Source of the DNA: an uncultured Acidimicrobiaceae bacterium
GTDB lineage: Bacteria > Actinomycetota > Acidimicrobiia > Spongiisociales > SHLN01
DNA: 36,902 nucleotides
Assembly: GCA_947259275.1 (NCBI GenBank)
Contig: CAMYMH010000035.1
Location: forward strand, 1 to 36,902
Direction: 5' to 3'
Under the pieces are notes generated by a model. The model searched no databases. It saw only the letters and a list, made by a program, of their open reading frames with translations, and had not been told where the DNA came from. Position numbers and translations under genes: made by a program. Of the stretch, positions 1 through 8,163 are shown in pieces (the stretch's first letter is position 1; the number at the start of each line of letters is the position of its first letter).

Positions 1-264
1 CCCGACTTTGAGCGCGGCGCCGCCCGCTCCAATCTCATCCTCGGGCTGGAAAGCCCCATCACCGCCGGGTGGTACATCGTCGCCAACCTGGCCTTGGGTC
101 TCCACATTCTGCATGGGACATGGAGCCTCTTCCAGAGCCTCGGCGTGACCAGCCCCCGCTTCAACAAGTGGCGGAGGAATATTGCGCTCGGCTTCACCGC
201 CGTGGTGGTTCTCGGCAACGTGAGCATCCCGCTGGCCATCACCACCGGGCTGGTCGGATCATGA
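1..264 (+). CDS. sdhC: Succinate dehydrogenase cytochrome b subunit, b558 family (5' truncated)
   Basis: This is the last 87 codons of the membrane anchor of succinate:quinone oxidoreductase, cut by the left window edge. It binds heme b and passes electrons from SdhB to quinone in the cytoplasmic membrane. The reading frame is open from base 1 to a TGA at 262-264. It shows a transmembrane segment ending in [15 protein letters not shown], which matches the conserved His-containing helix of the b558 family (one-subunit anchor type found in Actinobacteria and Bacteroidetes). A second hydrophobic helix follows near the C-terminus. The stop overlaps the sdhA ATG (ATGA), so the genes are translationally coupled. 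The direct sdhA-sdhB neighbours make the assignment firm; the N-terminus is not visible. Confidence 0.9.
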   Translation, partial: PDFERGAARSNLILGLESPITAGWYIVANLALGLHILHGTWSLFQSLGVTSPRFNKWRRNIALGFTAVVVLGNVSIPLAITTGLVGS

Positions 265-2177
265 CGCTCGACAGCAAGGTTCCCGAAGGAGCGCTGGCCG
301 ACAAGTGGGAGGGTTATCGCTTCGACATGAAGCTGGTGGCCCCCACCAACCGGCGCAAGTTCAAGATCATCGTTATCGGAACCGGTCTGGCAGGCGGATC
401 CGCCGCCGCCACGCTTGGCGAGCTCGGCTACGACGTCGACGTCTTCACCTACCACGACAGTCCCCGCCGGGCCCACAGCATCGCCGCCCAGGGTGGAATC
501 AACGCCGCCAAGAACTACCGCGGCGACGGCGACAGCATCTTCCGGTTGTTCTACGACACCATCAAAGGCGGGGACTACCGATCGCGGGAAGCCAACGTCT
601 ATCGGCTGGCTGAAGTCAGCAACGAGATCATCGACCAGTGCACGGCCCAGGGTGTTCCGTTCGGCCGTGAGTACGGGGGCTTGCTCGACAATCGCTCGTT
701 CGGTGGCGTGCAGGTTTCGCGAACGTTCTATGCCCGGGGCCAAACCGGACAGCAGCTTCAGCTCGGCGTCTATTCGGCGCTGGCCCGCCAGGTGGGACTG
801 GGCTCGGTCAAGCTGCACACCCGGGCCGAAATGCTCGAGGTCGTCCTCAAGACCGGTCAGGCCGTCGGGGTGGTGGTGCGCGACCTCACGACCGGCGAGA
901 TCTCGACCCACTCGGCCCACGCCGTGGTGCTGGCGACCGGCGGGTACAGCAACGCCTACTACCTCAGCACCAATGCCATGGCCTGCAACGGGACCGCCGT
1001 GTGGCGGGCGTACCGGAAGGGCGCCCAGTTCGCCAACGCCAGCTTCACCCAGATTCACCCGACCTGCATTCCGGCCAGCGACGAATTCCAGTCCAAGCTG
1101 ACCCTGATGTCGGAGTCGCTCCGCAATGACGGGCGCATCTGGGTACCGGAGAAGGCGGAGGATCCACGGCCGGCAGGCCAGATCCCCGACGCCGAGCGCG
1201 ACTATTACCTCGAGCGCCGCTATCCGAGTTTCGGCAACCTCGTTCCCCGCGACGTTGCGTCCCGAGCCGCCAAGCAGCAAATCGACCAGAACAAGGGTGT
1301 CGGCCCCCTCCACAACGGCGTATATCTCGACTTCCATGATTCGATCGAGCGCCTCGGAAGAGACGTCATCGAGGCCCGCTACGGAAACCTGTTCGAGATG
1401 TACCAGCGGATCACCGATGAGAACCCCTACGAAACGCCGATGCGCATCTACCCCGCTCCCCACTACACCATGGGCGGATTGTGGGTCGACTACGAGCTGA
1501 TGACCACCGTGCCCGGCCTCTATTCCATCGGCGAGGCCAACTTCAGCGATCACGGAGCCAACCGCCTCGGTGCCAGCGCCCTCATGCAGGGCCTGGCCGA
1601 CGGGTACTTCGTGCTCCCCTACACGATCGCCAACTACCTGGCCGGGTATCTCAACACCGATCCGGTCTCGACCGACGATCCGGTGTTCCATGAAGCTGAG
1701 CGCGAGGTCACCGACCGGCTCAACCGGTTCCTCGGCATCAACGGGTCTCGCTCGGTCGACTGGTTCCATCGGGAACTCGGAAAGATCCTCATCGAGCACT
1801 GCGGCATGGCTCGCAATGCGTCCGGGCTCGAGAAGGCGTTGAGCGAAATCCCGGCGCTGCGCGAGGAGTTCTACCAGGACGTGCGGGTGCTCGGCGAGAA
1901 TGAGACGCTCAATCAATCTCTCGAGAAGGCAGGCCGGGTGGCCGACTTCTTCGAGATGGGTGAGCTGATGTGCCGGGACGCCCTCCATCGCGAGGAGTCG
2001 TGCGGCGGACACTTCCGGGAGGAGTACCAGACCGAGGACGGCGAGGCGCTGCGGCGGGACGAAGAGTTCGCCCACGTTGCCTCCTGGGAATGGACCGGGA
2101 CCGACACTGAGCCCAACCTCCACAAAGAGGAGCTCGAGTTCGAGAACGTCGAGCTGACCACCCGGAGCTACAAGTGA
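261..2177 (+). CDS. sdhA: Succinate dehydrogenase flavoprotein subunit
   Basis: The catalytic subunit (638 aa) of complex II oxidises succinate to fumarate with covalently bound FAD at the cytoplasmic face of the membrane. The dinucleotide-binding glycines GTGLAGG are at residues 40-46. The covalent-FAD histidine is in [10 protein letters not shown] (His72). The fumarate/succinate active-site region is visible as [17 protein letters not shown], and the C-terminal helical region contains the conserved [18 protein letters not shown] segment. I chose the ATG at 261 because it overlaps the sdhC stop as ATGA and the sequence upstream in this frame is out-of-frame sdhC. Length is normal for the actinobacterial/Bacteroidetes-type enzyme. 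It is followed by sdhB with a 4-base overlap. Confidence 0.97.
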   Translation: MTLDSKVPEGALADKWEGYRFDMKLVAPTNRRKFKIIVIGTGLAGGSAAATLGELGYDVDVFTYHDSPRRAHSIAAQGGINAAKNYRGDGDSIFRLFYDTIKGGDYRSREANVYRLAEVSNEIIDQCTAQGVPFGREYGGLLDNRSFGGVQVSRTFYARGQTGQQLQLGVYSALARQVGLGSVKLHTRAEMLEVVLKTGQAVGVVVRDLTTGEISTHSAHAVVLATGGYSNAYYLSTNAMACNGTAVWRAYRKGAQFANASFTQIHPTCIPASDEFQSKLTLMSESLRNDGRIWVPEKAEDPRPAGQIPDAERDYYLERRYPSFGNLVPRDVASRAAKQQIDQNKGVGPLHNGVYLDFHDSIERLGRDVIEARYGNLFEMYQRITDENPYETPMRIYPAPHYTMGGLWVDYELMTTVPGLYSIGEANFSDHGANRLGASALMQGLADGYFVLPYTIANYLAGYLNTDPVSTDDPVFHEAEREVTDRLNRFLGINGSRSVDWFHRELGKILIEHCGMARNASGLEKALSEIPALREEFYQDVRVLGENETLNQSLEKAGRVADFFEMGELMCRDALHREESCGGHFREEYQTEDGEALRRDEEFAHVASWEWTGTDTEPNLHKEELEFENVELTTRSYK

Positions 2178-2938
2178 ACGTCTCCCTCAAGGTTTGGCGG
2201 CAGGACGGTCCGGCGGCCGCGGGTGAATTCACGATGTACGAAGCGACCGACATCAGCTCCGAGATGTCGTTCCTGGAGATGCTCGACGTCGTGAACGAAG
2301 AACTCATCGCCCGAGGTGAGGTGCCGATCGAGTTCGACCACGACTGCCGGGAAGGCATATGTGGGATGTGCAGCCTGATGATCGACGGCATCCCCCACGG
2401 CCCCCAGCGCAGCACTGCCACCTGTCAGCTCCATATGCGCAAGTTCAAAGATGGCGCGGTCATTACAGTCGAGCCCTGGCGGGCGGCCGGCTTTCCGATC
2501 GTGCGAGACCTGGTGGTCGATCGGAGCGCCTTCGATCGCATCATCGAGGCCGGCGGATTCATCAGCGTCGCCACCGGAAGCGCCCCCGAGGCGAACCTCA
2601 TCCCGGTCCCCAGGGAGGCCGCCGAGGCCGCCATGGATGCGGCATCGTGTATCGGCTGCGGCGCCTGCGTAGCCGCCTGCCCCAACGGAGCCGCCCAGCT
2701 CTTCACCGCCGCCAAGATCACCCAGCTCAATCTGCTCCCGCAGGGCCAACCGGAGCGCTGGAGCCGGACCGTCAACATGGTCGACACGATGGAGGAGTAC
2801 TTCGGGTCGTGCACCAACATCGGCGAATGCGCCTCCGCCTGCCCCCAGGACATCAGCCTGGACTTCATCGCCCTGATGAACCGGGACTATGCCCGCGGCA
2901 TGGTCAGGCAGCGACGGCTAACGGGCCAGCGGAGCTGA
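2174..2938 (+). CDS. sdhB: Succinate dehydrogenase iron-sulfur subunit
   Basis: The electron-transfer subunit (254 aa) carries electrons from the SdhA FAD to the heme/quinone site in SdhC. All cluster ligands are visible: the plant-ferredoxin-like [2Fe-2S] cysteines at about residues 58, 63, 66 and 84 ([10 protein letters not shown] and TATCQLH), a CxxCxxCxxxC motif at 159-169 ([12 protein letters not shown]), and further cysteines at 213, 219 and 223 ([12 protein letters not shown]) that complete the [4Fe-4S] and [3Fe-4S] sites. The start is a GTG at 2174 overlapping the sdhA stop as GTGA, typical of translational coupling. Downstream lie a short GC hairpin, a heptamer repeat and a strong bidirectional hairpin. 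Confidence 0.96.
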   Translation: MNVSLKVWRQDGPAAAGEFTMYEATDISSEMSFLEMLDVVNEELIARGEVPIEFDHDCREGICGMCSLMIDGIPHGPQRSTATCQLHMRKFKDGAVITVEPWRAAGFPIVRDLVVDRSAFDRIIEAGGFISVATGSAPEANLIPVPREAAEAAMDAASCIGCGACVAACPNGAAQLFTAAKITQLNLLPQGQPERWSRTVNMVDTMEEYFGSCTNIGECASACPQDISLDFIALMNRDYARGMVRQRRLTGQRS

Positions 2939-2940
2939 GC

Positions 2941-3040
2941 GGCGGCTTCGCCGCCAAGTAAACCGCCCACCGCCCACCGCCAACCGCACACTCCGTTTCG
3001 GTGGGCGGTAAGCGAGCAGAGCGAGCGCCCGGTTGGCGGT
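2941..3040. repeat. GC hairpin plus ACCGCCC heptamer tandem repeat and inverted copies
   Basis: Directly after the sdhB stop there is a 6-bp GC stem with a three-base loop (2941-2955). Four 7-bp units follow at 2962-2989 (ACCGCCC twice, then ACCGCCA and ACCGCAC). Inverted copies lie at 2999-3009 (CGGTGGGCGGT) and 3030-3040 (CGGTTGGCGGT), so the whole block can fold back on itself. No plausible protein is encoded. It resembles in layout the other heptamer blocks at 3504, 3585 and 5185. Confidence 0.8.
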
Positions 3041-3045
3041 ATGCC

Positions 3046-3075
3046 TACTGATTTCGGCCTGGGCCGAAATCAGTA
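3046..3075. terminator. Bidirectional terminator-like hairpin between sdhB and the SCP2 gene
   Basis: A perfect 14-bp inverted repeat (arms 3046-3059 and 3062-3075, core CTGATTTCGGCC and its complement) lies between two convergent genes. The right arm contains the TGA stop codon of the minus-strand SCP2 gene (3070-3072). It has no long U-tract, so intrinsic termination is inferred from position and stem strength. Confidence 0.7.
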
Positions 3076-3456
3076 CTCGATCTCCATGTCCTTGAGAGCA
3101 TCGGCGAGAGCGGTCAAGGCGGACTGGTTCATCATGATCTTGGCCAGATTGCCCTCGACCTTGAGCTTGCCCGAAATGAAGGCGGCCTGGGTGTTGAGAT
3201 CGCCTTTTGAGATGGCCATCGCCGTCTCGAGGTCGTTGCGAATGGTGGCATCGGCGCCCTCCATCGAACCGCCGGTGAACGTGGTGGTGCCGTTGCCCAT
3301 GGTCACGTGGTACTCGACGTCTCCTTCCGGGACGTCGGTAACGACGAATTGCAGGGTGAGATCGGTGGTCGAGGTCGCCGCTTGATAGTCGGCGCTTCCG
3401 GCCAGCGTGTCGCTCGAGGCTTTCAGCCAGTCCTCCGAGAGGAACTTGACGGCCAT
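3070..3456 (-). CDS. SCP2 sterol-binding domain protein
   Basis: This small cytoplasmic protein (128 aa) has the SCP2 sterol-carrier fold, which binds lipids or acyl-CoAs in a hydrophobic cavity. Visible family features are the beta-strand core (LTLQFVVTDVP, VEYHVTMGNGTTTFTGG), the segment ADATIRNDLETAMAISKGDLN, and the ending AAFISGKLKVEGNLAKIMMN, which is the typical SCP2 GKLKVxGD-like motif. The ATG at 3456 follows AAGGAG at 3464-3469; the open frame extends further upstream only through the heptamer repeat region. The gene is alone between two hairpins and downstream of mdh. Ligand is unknown; a general acyl or sterol carrier is the family inference. Confidence 0.88.
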   Translation of the reverse strand: MAVKFLSEDWLKASSDTLAGSADYQAATSTTDLTLQFVVTDVPEGDVEYHVTMGNGTTTFTGGSMEGADATIRNDLETAMAISKGDLNTQAAFISGKLKVEGNLAKIMMNQSALTALADALKDMEIEY

Positions 3457-3503
3457 GGGGGTTCTCCTTATCTGAGGGATTTCTGGGGGGAATGGTAGTG
3501 AAC

Positions 3504-3531
3504 AGTCCCGAGTCCCGAGTCCCGAGTCCCA
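3504..3531. repeat. AGTCCCG heptamer tandem repeat (four units)
   Basis: Three perfect AGTCCCG units and one AGTCCCA unit stand head to tail between the mdh terminator hairpin and the SCP2 ribosome-binding site. On the minus strand the block lies in the SCP2 upstream region. It is the same unit length as three other blocks in this part of the window but a different sequence. Confidence 0.85.
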
Positions 3532-3544
3532 AGCCAGATAAAGA

Positions 3545-3576
3545 AGAGATTGCCGCCCACGTTGGCGGCAATCTCT
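3545..3576 (-). terminator. Terminator hairpin downstream of mdh
   Basis: A perfect 13-bp stem (3545-3557 with 3564-3576, arm AGAGATTGCCGCC) closes a 6-base loop 22 bases after the mdh stop codon. On the minus strand it is followed by a T-rich stretch (TCTTTAT), consistent with intrinsic termination of the mdh transcript. Confidence 0.8.
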
Positions 3577-3584
3577 GCTGCAGT

Positions 3585-3598
3585 CTTGGGTCTTGGGT
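3585..3598. repeat. CTTGGGT heptamer, two units
   Basis: Two head-to-tail CTTGGGT units touch the mdh stop codon (3599-3601). The block is short and would be dismissed alone, but it has the same unit length and position (directly after a stop codon) as the blocks after sdhB and icd. Confidence 0.5.
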
Positions 3599-4452
3599 CT
3601 AATCCAGATCAAGCTTGTGCAGCTCGTCCACCTTCTCCTTCACTGCGGCGGCGGCTTCGCTGAGGGCGGCGGCCTCGCTGCTGGTGAGCGGGAGCTCGAC
3701 GATTTCCTTCACCCCTTCTTTGCCGAGACGGGCCGGCACTCCCAGGTAGACATCGCTGATGCCGTACTCGCCGCCCATCCAGGCGCACACCGGCATTACC
3801 GCGCCGGAGTCGTTGATCACGGCCTCGACCATCTTGGCCGCGGCGGCCGATGGCGCGAAGTAGGCGCTGCCGGTCTTCAACAGCGCCACCACCTCGGCTC
3901 CGCCCTTGCGGGTGCGGTCGACGAGCTGATCAACCGCCGCCGCGTCGAGCAGATCGCCGAGCAGCTTGGTTCCGACCTTCGTTTGTGATGGGACCGGAAC
4001 CATGGTCTCACCGTGGCTGCCGAGAGTCAGGGCCTCTACCTCCAGGATGTCGGTACCCGTGACCTCGGCGATGAAGTGGGCAAAGCGAGCGGAGTCGAGC
4101 ATACCGGCCTGCCCCATGACTCGTTCGGTGGCGAACCCGGAAACCTCGGCGGCAAGCGTGGTCATGTGGTCGAGCGGGTTGGTGACGTTGATGATGACTG
4201 CGTCGGGTGAGTGTCGGGCGATTTGGGTACCACCACATCGCTGTCGGCGGTTGCCGCGTAGTCATTGGCCCCGGTGATGAGAGTGCGATATCCGAGCAGC
4301 GGGCGTGATTGATTGATGTCGAGCGCCAGACCTTGTGGCAACCCCTCGACGATATCGGTCATTACGACCTCGTTGACCATGTCTGCCTCGGCGAGTCGCA
4401 TGGCGGTGGTTGACCCGTACTTGCCGGCTCCGACGACCGTGACCTTGCTCAT
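3599..4452 (-). pseudogene. mdh: Malate dehydrogenase, internally deleted and frameshifted
   Basis: The gene should encode the LDH-like NAD-dependent enzyme that converts malate to oxaloacetate. The ATG at 4452 follows AGGAGG. The N-terminus has the NAD motif (VTVVGAGKYGS) and runs to ADSDVVV. The C-terminal part is intact, in another frame, from IARHSPDAVIINVTNPLDHM through the active-site histidine motif GSHGETMVP to a normal end. Between them, at about 4222-4228, roughly 30 residues expected in the family are absent: the loop of the type ITAGxxRKPGMSRDDL, with substrate-binding arginines. The reading frame also changes. As given, no functional enzyme can be made. Flanking residues are perfectly conserved-looking, so the lesion is recent or an assembly error. 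It lies between icd and SCP2, as expected for a TCA gene cluster. Confidence 0.85.
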
Positions 4453-5184
4453 TACGCCTCCTGTTCTGTGAGCAAGGCTCAGGCTAGCGCTGCGCCCCGG
4501 GGCCCAGACAGGCGTCGAGTCGTTCGCCTCAGCGGTGGAGCCGCGCCTCTGCCTGGCGGCGGCGGCGGCCAGGCCCACCCAGAGCAGCGAGAACCCTCCC
4601 GCCAGCAGCAACGGCAATCCATAGAGCCCCATGCGGTCGGCGTTGATGCCGGTCGGGGGCAGCTGGCCAACCCCGGCGCTCGAAGCCGCCTGGTTGTTGG
4701 ACGGGTCGTTGTCCGGGGTCGTGGAGGTGACGGCTCCGAGGATGGTCAGGGTGACTCCGTCGATGGCCGCAACGGTGCCGGTGGACTGCGACCGGGGCAG
4801 AGGAGCCGCTGGTCAACGCCGCGCCGGCACAGGCGAGCTGCCCGGTCAGTGTGCAACTCCAACCGGTGCCGCCGCCGGCCGACGTGAAGCCGCCCGGCAG
4901 TAGCGCGCTGAGCGTGACCGGGCCGGACGATGCCGGCTCGTTGCCGGACACGGTGAATATGTATGTGATCGGGGCACCGTCGTTTGGTGCATCGTGGAGG
5001 TTGACCGCCAGCGCCAAATCGGCCATCGCGTGGTACCCGATATCGAGCTGGTCGATGTCGATTCCGGGCGCCAGGCCGACCGTGATCGGCAAGCTGCCGG
5101 CAAAGCTGGCTCCTCCGCCCGCCGCGGAACCCAAGGCCCGTAGTAGGTCCCGTGAACGGAAACGGTGGGCGATGGCGACCGGGA
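4453..5184 (-). pseudogene. Remnant of a DUF11-like surface protein with LPPTG sorting signal
   Basis: The remnant contains a DUF11-type beta-sandwich region (DAPNDGAPITYIFTVSGNEP, then SGPVTLSALLPGGF), a second DUF11-like stretch (TPDNDPSNNQ) and a C-terminal sorting signal. The sorting signal is LPPTG followed by a hydrophobic helix and the basic residues RQRR. Such proteins are secreted and joined to the cell wall by sortase. The first and second parts are in different frames, with the shift near 4780-4800. There is no start or signal peptide: the 5' end runs into the heptamer block after icd. There is also no stop: the tail frame continues in frame into the mdh ATG. I read it as a decayed or misassembled gene; the missing sortase partner is not in the window. 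Confidence 0.7.
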
Positions 5185-5252
5185 ACTGGCGACTGGCGAC
5201 TGGCGACTGGCGACTGGCGACTGGCGACTGGCGACTGGCGACTGGCGACTGG
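5185..5252. repeat. ACTGGCG heptamer tandem repeat, nine full units
   Basis: Nine perfect ACTGGCG units (5185-5247) and a partial tenth (ACTGG) end one base before the icd stop codon (5254-5256, minus strand). Two degenerate units precede them in phase (5171-5184). Seven-base units shift the frame each copy and contain no stop codon in any minus-strand frame, so they stay open by chance. The copy number is high enough to be variable between strains. Confidence 0.95.
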
Positions 5253-5253
5253 A

Positions 5254-6456
5254 TTACATCCGCTCGATCATGGCGTCGGCGAACTCGGAGGTCTTCACCT
5301 TGGTAGCGCCATCCATGAGGCGCTCGAAGTCATAGGTCACAACCTTGTCGGCCACGGCTCCTTCGATGCCCCTGACGATCGCCTGCTCTACTTCGGGCCA
5401 GCCCATGAAGTTGAACATGAGGGCCCCGGACAGGATGACCGATCCGGGATTGACCTTGTCCTGGCCCGCATACTTGGGAGCGGTGCCATGGGTGGCTTCG
5501 AAAATGCCGATCCCGGTGTCGTAGTTGATGTTGGCGCCGGGGGCGATGCCGATGCCCCCTACCTGGGCCGCCAGCGCATCGGAGATGTAATCGCCGTTCA
5601 AGTTCATGGTGGCGATCACGTCGTACTCGGCGGGCCGGGTGAGGATCTGCTGCAGGAAGGCATCGGCGATGACATCCTTCACCAGCATCTTGTCGCCCGG
5701 GTCGCCCCCGCAGTCCTCCCAGCCCACCGCCCGATCTGAGAACTCGTCCCGCACGACCTCGTACCCCCACTCGCGGAAGGCACCTTCGGTGAATTTCATG
5801 ATGTTGCCCTTGTGGACGAGGGTGACGTTCTTGCGATCGTTGTCGAGGGCATAGTTGAGGGCGGCCCGAATCAGGCGCTTGGAGCCGGTGGCCGACACCG
5901 GCTTGAGACCGAGCCCGGCGTCGGGGCGAGGCGTCCAGCCGTACTCGCTCTGCACGAAGTCGAGCAAGGCCTTCGCCTCGGGGGTACCGGATTCGAGCTC
6001 CATCCCGGCGTACACGTCTTCGGTGTTCTCCCGGTAAATGACCATGTCGATGAGCTCGGGGTGTCTCACCGGTGACGGCACGCCGGTAAACCAACGGACC
6101 GGCCGCACGCAGGCGTACAGATCGAGGATTTGCCGGAGCGCCACGTTGAGGCTGCGTATCCCCCCGCCCACCGGAGTGGTAAGCGGTCCCTTGATCCCGA
6201 CCAGGTACTGGCGGAATGTTTCGACGGTCTGCTCGGGAAGCCACTCGCCGGTCTCCTGGAATGCAGCCTCCCCGGCCAGCACTTGCTTCCACGCGATCTT
6301 GCGTGATCCGCCGTAGGCCTTGTCGACCGCGGCGTCGAACACCCTCACGGCTGCTGCCCAAATGTCGGGGCCGATGCCGTCACCTTCTATGAACGGGATT
6401 ATCGGATCGTCGGGTACTTGCAGGCCGCTCGGGCCCATCGTGATGGCAGTCGCCAT
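5254..6456 (-). CDS. icd: NADP-dependent isocitrate dehydrogenase
   Basis: The cytoplasmic TCA enzyme (400 aa) oxidatively decarboxylates isocitrate to 2-oxoglutarate with NADP. It is the homodimeric E. coli-like type: the substrate loop with the regulatory serine is seen as RSLNVALRQ, the tyrosine/arginine region as [16 protein letters not shown], the catalytic lysine region as [13 protein letters not shown], the metal-binding aspartates as [12 protein letters not shown], and the coenzyme loop as [12 protein letters not shown]. The Lys-Tyr pair in that loop is the NADP signature of the family. The ATG at 6456 follows GAGGAG. Length is close to the family norm. folD lies 36 bases upstream and the long heptamer repeat begins right after the stop. 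Confidence 0.96.
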   Translation of the reverse strand: MATAITMGPSGLQVPDDPIIPFIEGDGIGPDIWAAAVRVFDAAVDKAYGGSRKIAWKQVLAGEAAFQETGEWLPEQTVETFRQYLVGIKGPLTTPVGGGIRSLNVALRQILDLYACVRPVRWFTGVPSPVRHPELIDMVIYRENTEDVYAGMELESGTPEAKALLDFVQSEYGWTPRPDAGLGLKPVSATGSKRLIRAALNYALDNDRKNVTLVHKGNIMKFTEGAFREWGYEVVRDEFSDRAVGWEDCGGDPGDKMLVKDVIADAFLQQILTRPAEYDVIATMNLNGDYISDALAAQVGGIGIAPGANINYDTGIGIFEATHGTAPKYAGQDKVNPGSVILSGALMFNFMGWPEVEQAIVRGIEGAVADKVVTYDFERLMDGATKVKTSEFADAMIERM

Positions 6457-6474
6457 GTGCGCTCCTCGTTATTG

Positions 6475-6489
6475 GGTTGTGGAACAACC
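6475..6489 (-). terminator. Small hairpin between folD and icd
   Basis: A 6-bp stem (6475-6480 with 6484-6489, GGTTGT and ACAACC) with a 3-base loop lies in the 36-base gap between the folD stop and the icd start. It is AT-richer than its surroundings. It may be a weak terminator or an mRNA processing or translation element; only the structure is seen. Confidence 0.35.
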
Positions 6490-6492
6490 TTA

Positions 6493-7347
6493 TTATCCAG
6501 CCGCGGCAGCTCGTGCTTCCGCCAGCGACACCGTGTTCAGCAAAAGGCTGGCAATCGTCATGGGGCCGACTCCGCCCGGCACCGGTGTGATCGCAGAGGC
6601 GACCTCGGCAATGGAATCGAAGTCGACATCTCCGACCAGCTGGTCGTCGACCCGATTGATACCGACGTCGACGACGACGGCCCCGGGCTTTACGCCATCG
6701 GCGGTGACGAGGCCGGGACGGCCGGCCGCCACGATCAGTATGTCCGCCATCGCCGTGATGGAGGGGAGATCCTTGGTACGCGAATGGGCAAGCACGACCG
6801 TCGAATTGGCCGCCTTGTGGTTGAGCAGGAGACCCATCGGACGCCCCACCAACCGCGAACGGCCGATGATGACCGCCAACTTGCCTTCCGTCTCGATGTC
6901 GTAGAAGTCGAGCATCCGCATGATCCCCTGTGGCGTGGCGGGGACGGCCCCTCCGCCTCGCTCGAGCACGACCAGACCGAGGCTGTGGGGGTGGAGGCCG
7001 TCGGCGTCCTTGCCCGGATCGATGATGTCGATAACGGTGTCCGGATTGAGCGCGTCCGGCAGCGGCAGCTGTACGAGGATGCCGTCGACTGCCGGGTCGG
7101 CGTTGAGGTTCCGGACCAGGTCTTCCACCTCGGCTTGAGGTGTGTCGCCCGGGATGTGATGGTCGTAGGTGTACATGCCGACCTTGGCGGCCGCCTTGTG
7201 CTTCATGCGCACGTACACCTCGCTGGCGGGGTCGTCCCCTACCAGGACGGTGGCGAGGCCGACTCGCTTGCCGAGGGCGGCAATTCGCTCGGCGACCTCG
7301 TCCTTGATGGCCTGGGCAGGTTCTTTTCCGGTGAGCAGCTTGGTCAT
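6493..7347 (-). CDS. folD: Bifunctional methylenetetrahydrofolate dehydrogenase / methenyltetrahydrofolate cyclohydrolase
   Basis: FolD (284 aa) interconverts 5,10-methylene-, 5,10-methenyl- and 10-formyl-tetrahydrofolate in the cytoplasm and so supplies one-carbon units and NADPH. The folate site is seen as SEVYVRMKHKAA, where the tyrosine and the second lysine are the usual catalytic pair. The family signatures LVQLPLP, PATPQGIMRML, VIIGRSRLVGRPMGLLL and the ending ITPVPGGVGPMTIASLL are all present in order. Length is normal. The start ATG at 7347 is the first residue of the usual N-terminal helix. The upstream PHP gene has lost its own stop, so its frame runs on through this gene. Confidence 0.96.
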   Translation of the reverse strand: MTKLLTGKEPAQAIKDEVAERIAALGKRVGLATVLVGDDPASEVYVRMKHKAAAKVGMYTYDHHIPGDTPQAEVEDLVRNLNADPAVDGILVQLPLPDALNPDTVIDIIDPGKDADGLHPHSLGLVVLERGGGAVPATPQGIMRMLDFYDIETEGKLAVIIGRSRLVGRPMGLLLNHKAANSTVVLAHSRTKDLPSITAMADILIVAAGRPGLVTADGVKPGAVVVDVGINRVDDQLVGDVDFDSIAEVASAITPVPGGVGPMTIASLLLNTVSLAEARAAAAG

Positions 7348-7379
7348 GGCCCCAGCCTAGAACGACCTCCCGCCCCCTC

Positions 7380-8112
7380 CTCGCCAGAACATGATCGGGA
7401 TAATGGCGCGAGGCGGGTGACGGATAGACCTCATCCACAGGCTGACGCAGACCGGCACTCGACACCTCCACTGCGGTTCCGCTGGCGGCAGCCGCGGCGG
7501 CTACCTCTTCGTACCGATCGAGCGGCTCCCGCGAGGCTCGATGTCCGAATTTCTTCACGACCTCGACGTGCCCAAGCACATCGATAGCATCCGATGCGGC
7601 CAGCTGGGCTACCAACGCGAGATACTCCTGGTAGGCACGGTCGACACCGCGGCGTCCGAACTCGGCTTGGGCGTCGGGATGATCCAGCGCCCATCCCCCT
7701 ACCCAGTGCACCGAGCCGATCAGATAGTCCCATGGGAACGGCGCCAGCAAGCCGAGCACCGCGTCCATCGAATCCGGGAAGTAGTCGACTTCGAGGCGAG
7801 AAGCACTGGAAGTCCCCGCTGCTGAGCGCTGAGGACGGCCTCCACATACGCCTCCAGGCTGAGGGTTTGCTCCTGCATCACAAACCGCTCGGTCTGTCGA
7901 CCAAGGTTGGTCTGCGACTCCCGCTCCCAGAAGCGCCCGAGCGCGGGGGCCGCCTCCTTGCACCGGTAGAGATGCTCGGTGAAGCCGACCTCACCGACGC
8001 CGCGGTCGGCGGCGGCTTCGACGTAGGACTCGATCAGCTCGGGCGGAAACGCACCCGGATGGAGATCTGGCTCACCGGCGTGAGGGTGAAGATGCAGGTG
8101 GGCGTCGCCCAT
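7380..8112 (-). pseudogene. PHP-domain histidinol-phosphatase-like protein, frameshifted and truncated
   Basis: PHP-domain phosphatases use a trinuclear metal site; the closest family is the HisJ/HisK type of histidine synthesis, although substrate cannot be fixed from sequence. The first part (from ATG 8112) has the metal motif DAHLHLHPH and GEVGFTEHLYR. At about 7785-7795 the frame changes: the family sequence GLPVLLGLEVDYFPDSMD is split as if one base of a G run were missing. The second part has LIGSVHWVGGWALD, DVLGHVEVVKKFG and VEVSSAGLRQPVDEVYPSPA. After PSPA the expected stretch up to the SDAH metal motif is missing, and only SRHYPDHV follows. No stop occurs before folD. The gene is 51 bases downstream of sucD on the same strand. 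Confidence 0.75.
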
Positions 8113-8163
8113 GAGCGGTGCCTGATTACCCCCCGCACGGGGCAAAGCGAACGGCCCTCCGGC

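Noticed and set aside
2962..3531. CRISPR array from the short repeats around SCP2
   Set aside because: Units are 7 bp without spacers; these are simple tandem repeats and no cas genes are present.
6380..7963. Single 527-codon minus-strand protein covering the PHP and folD region
   Set aside because: Only its first third is PHP-like; the rest is an out-of-frame reading of folD caused by the lost PHP stop.
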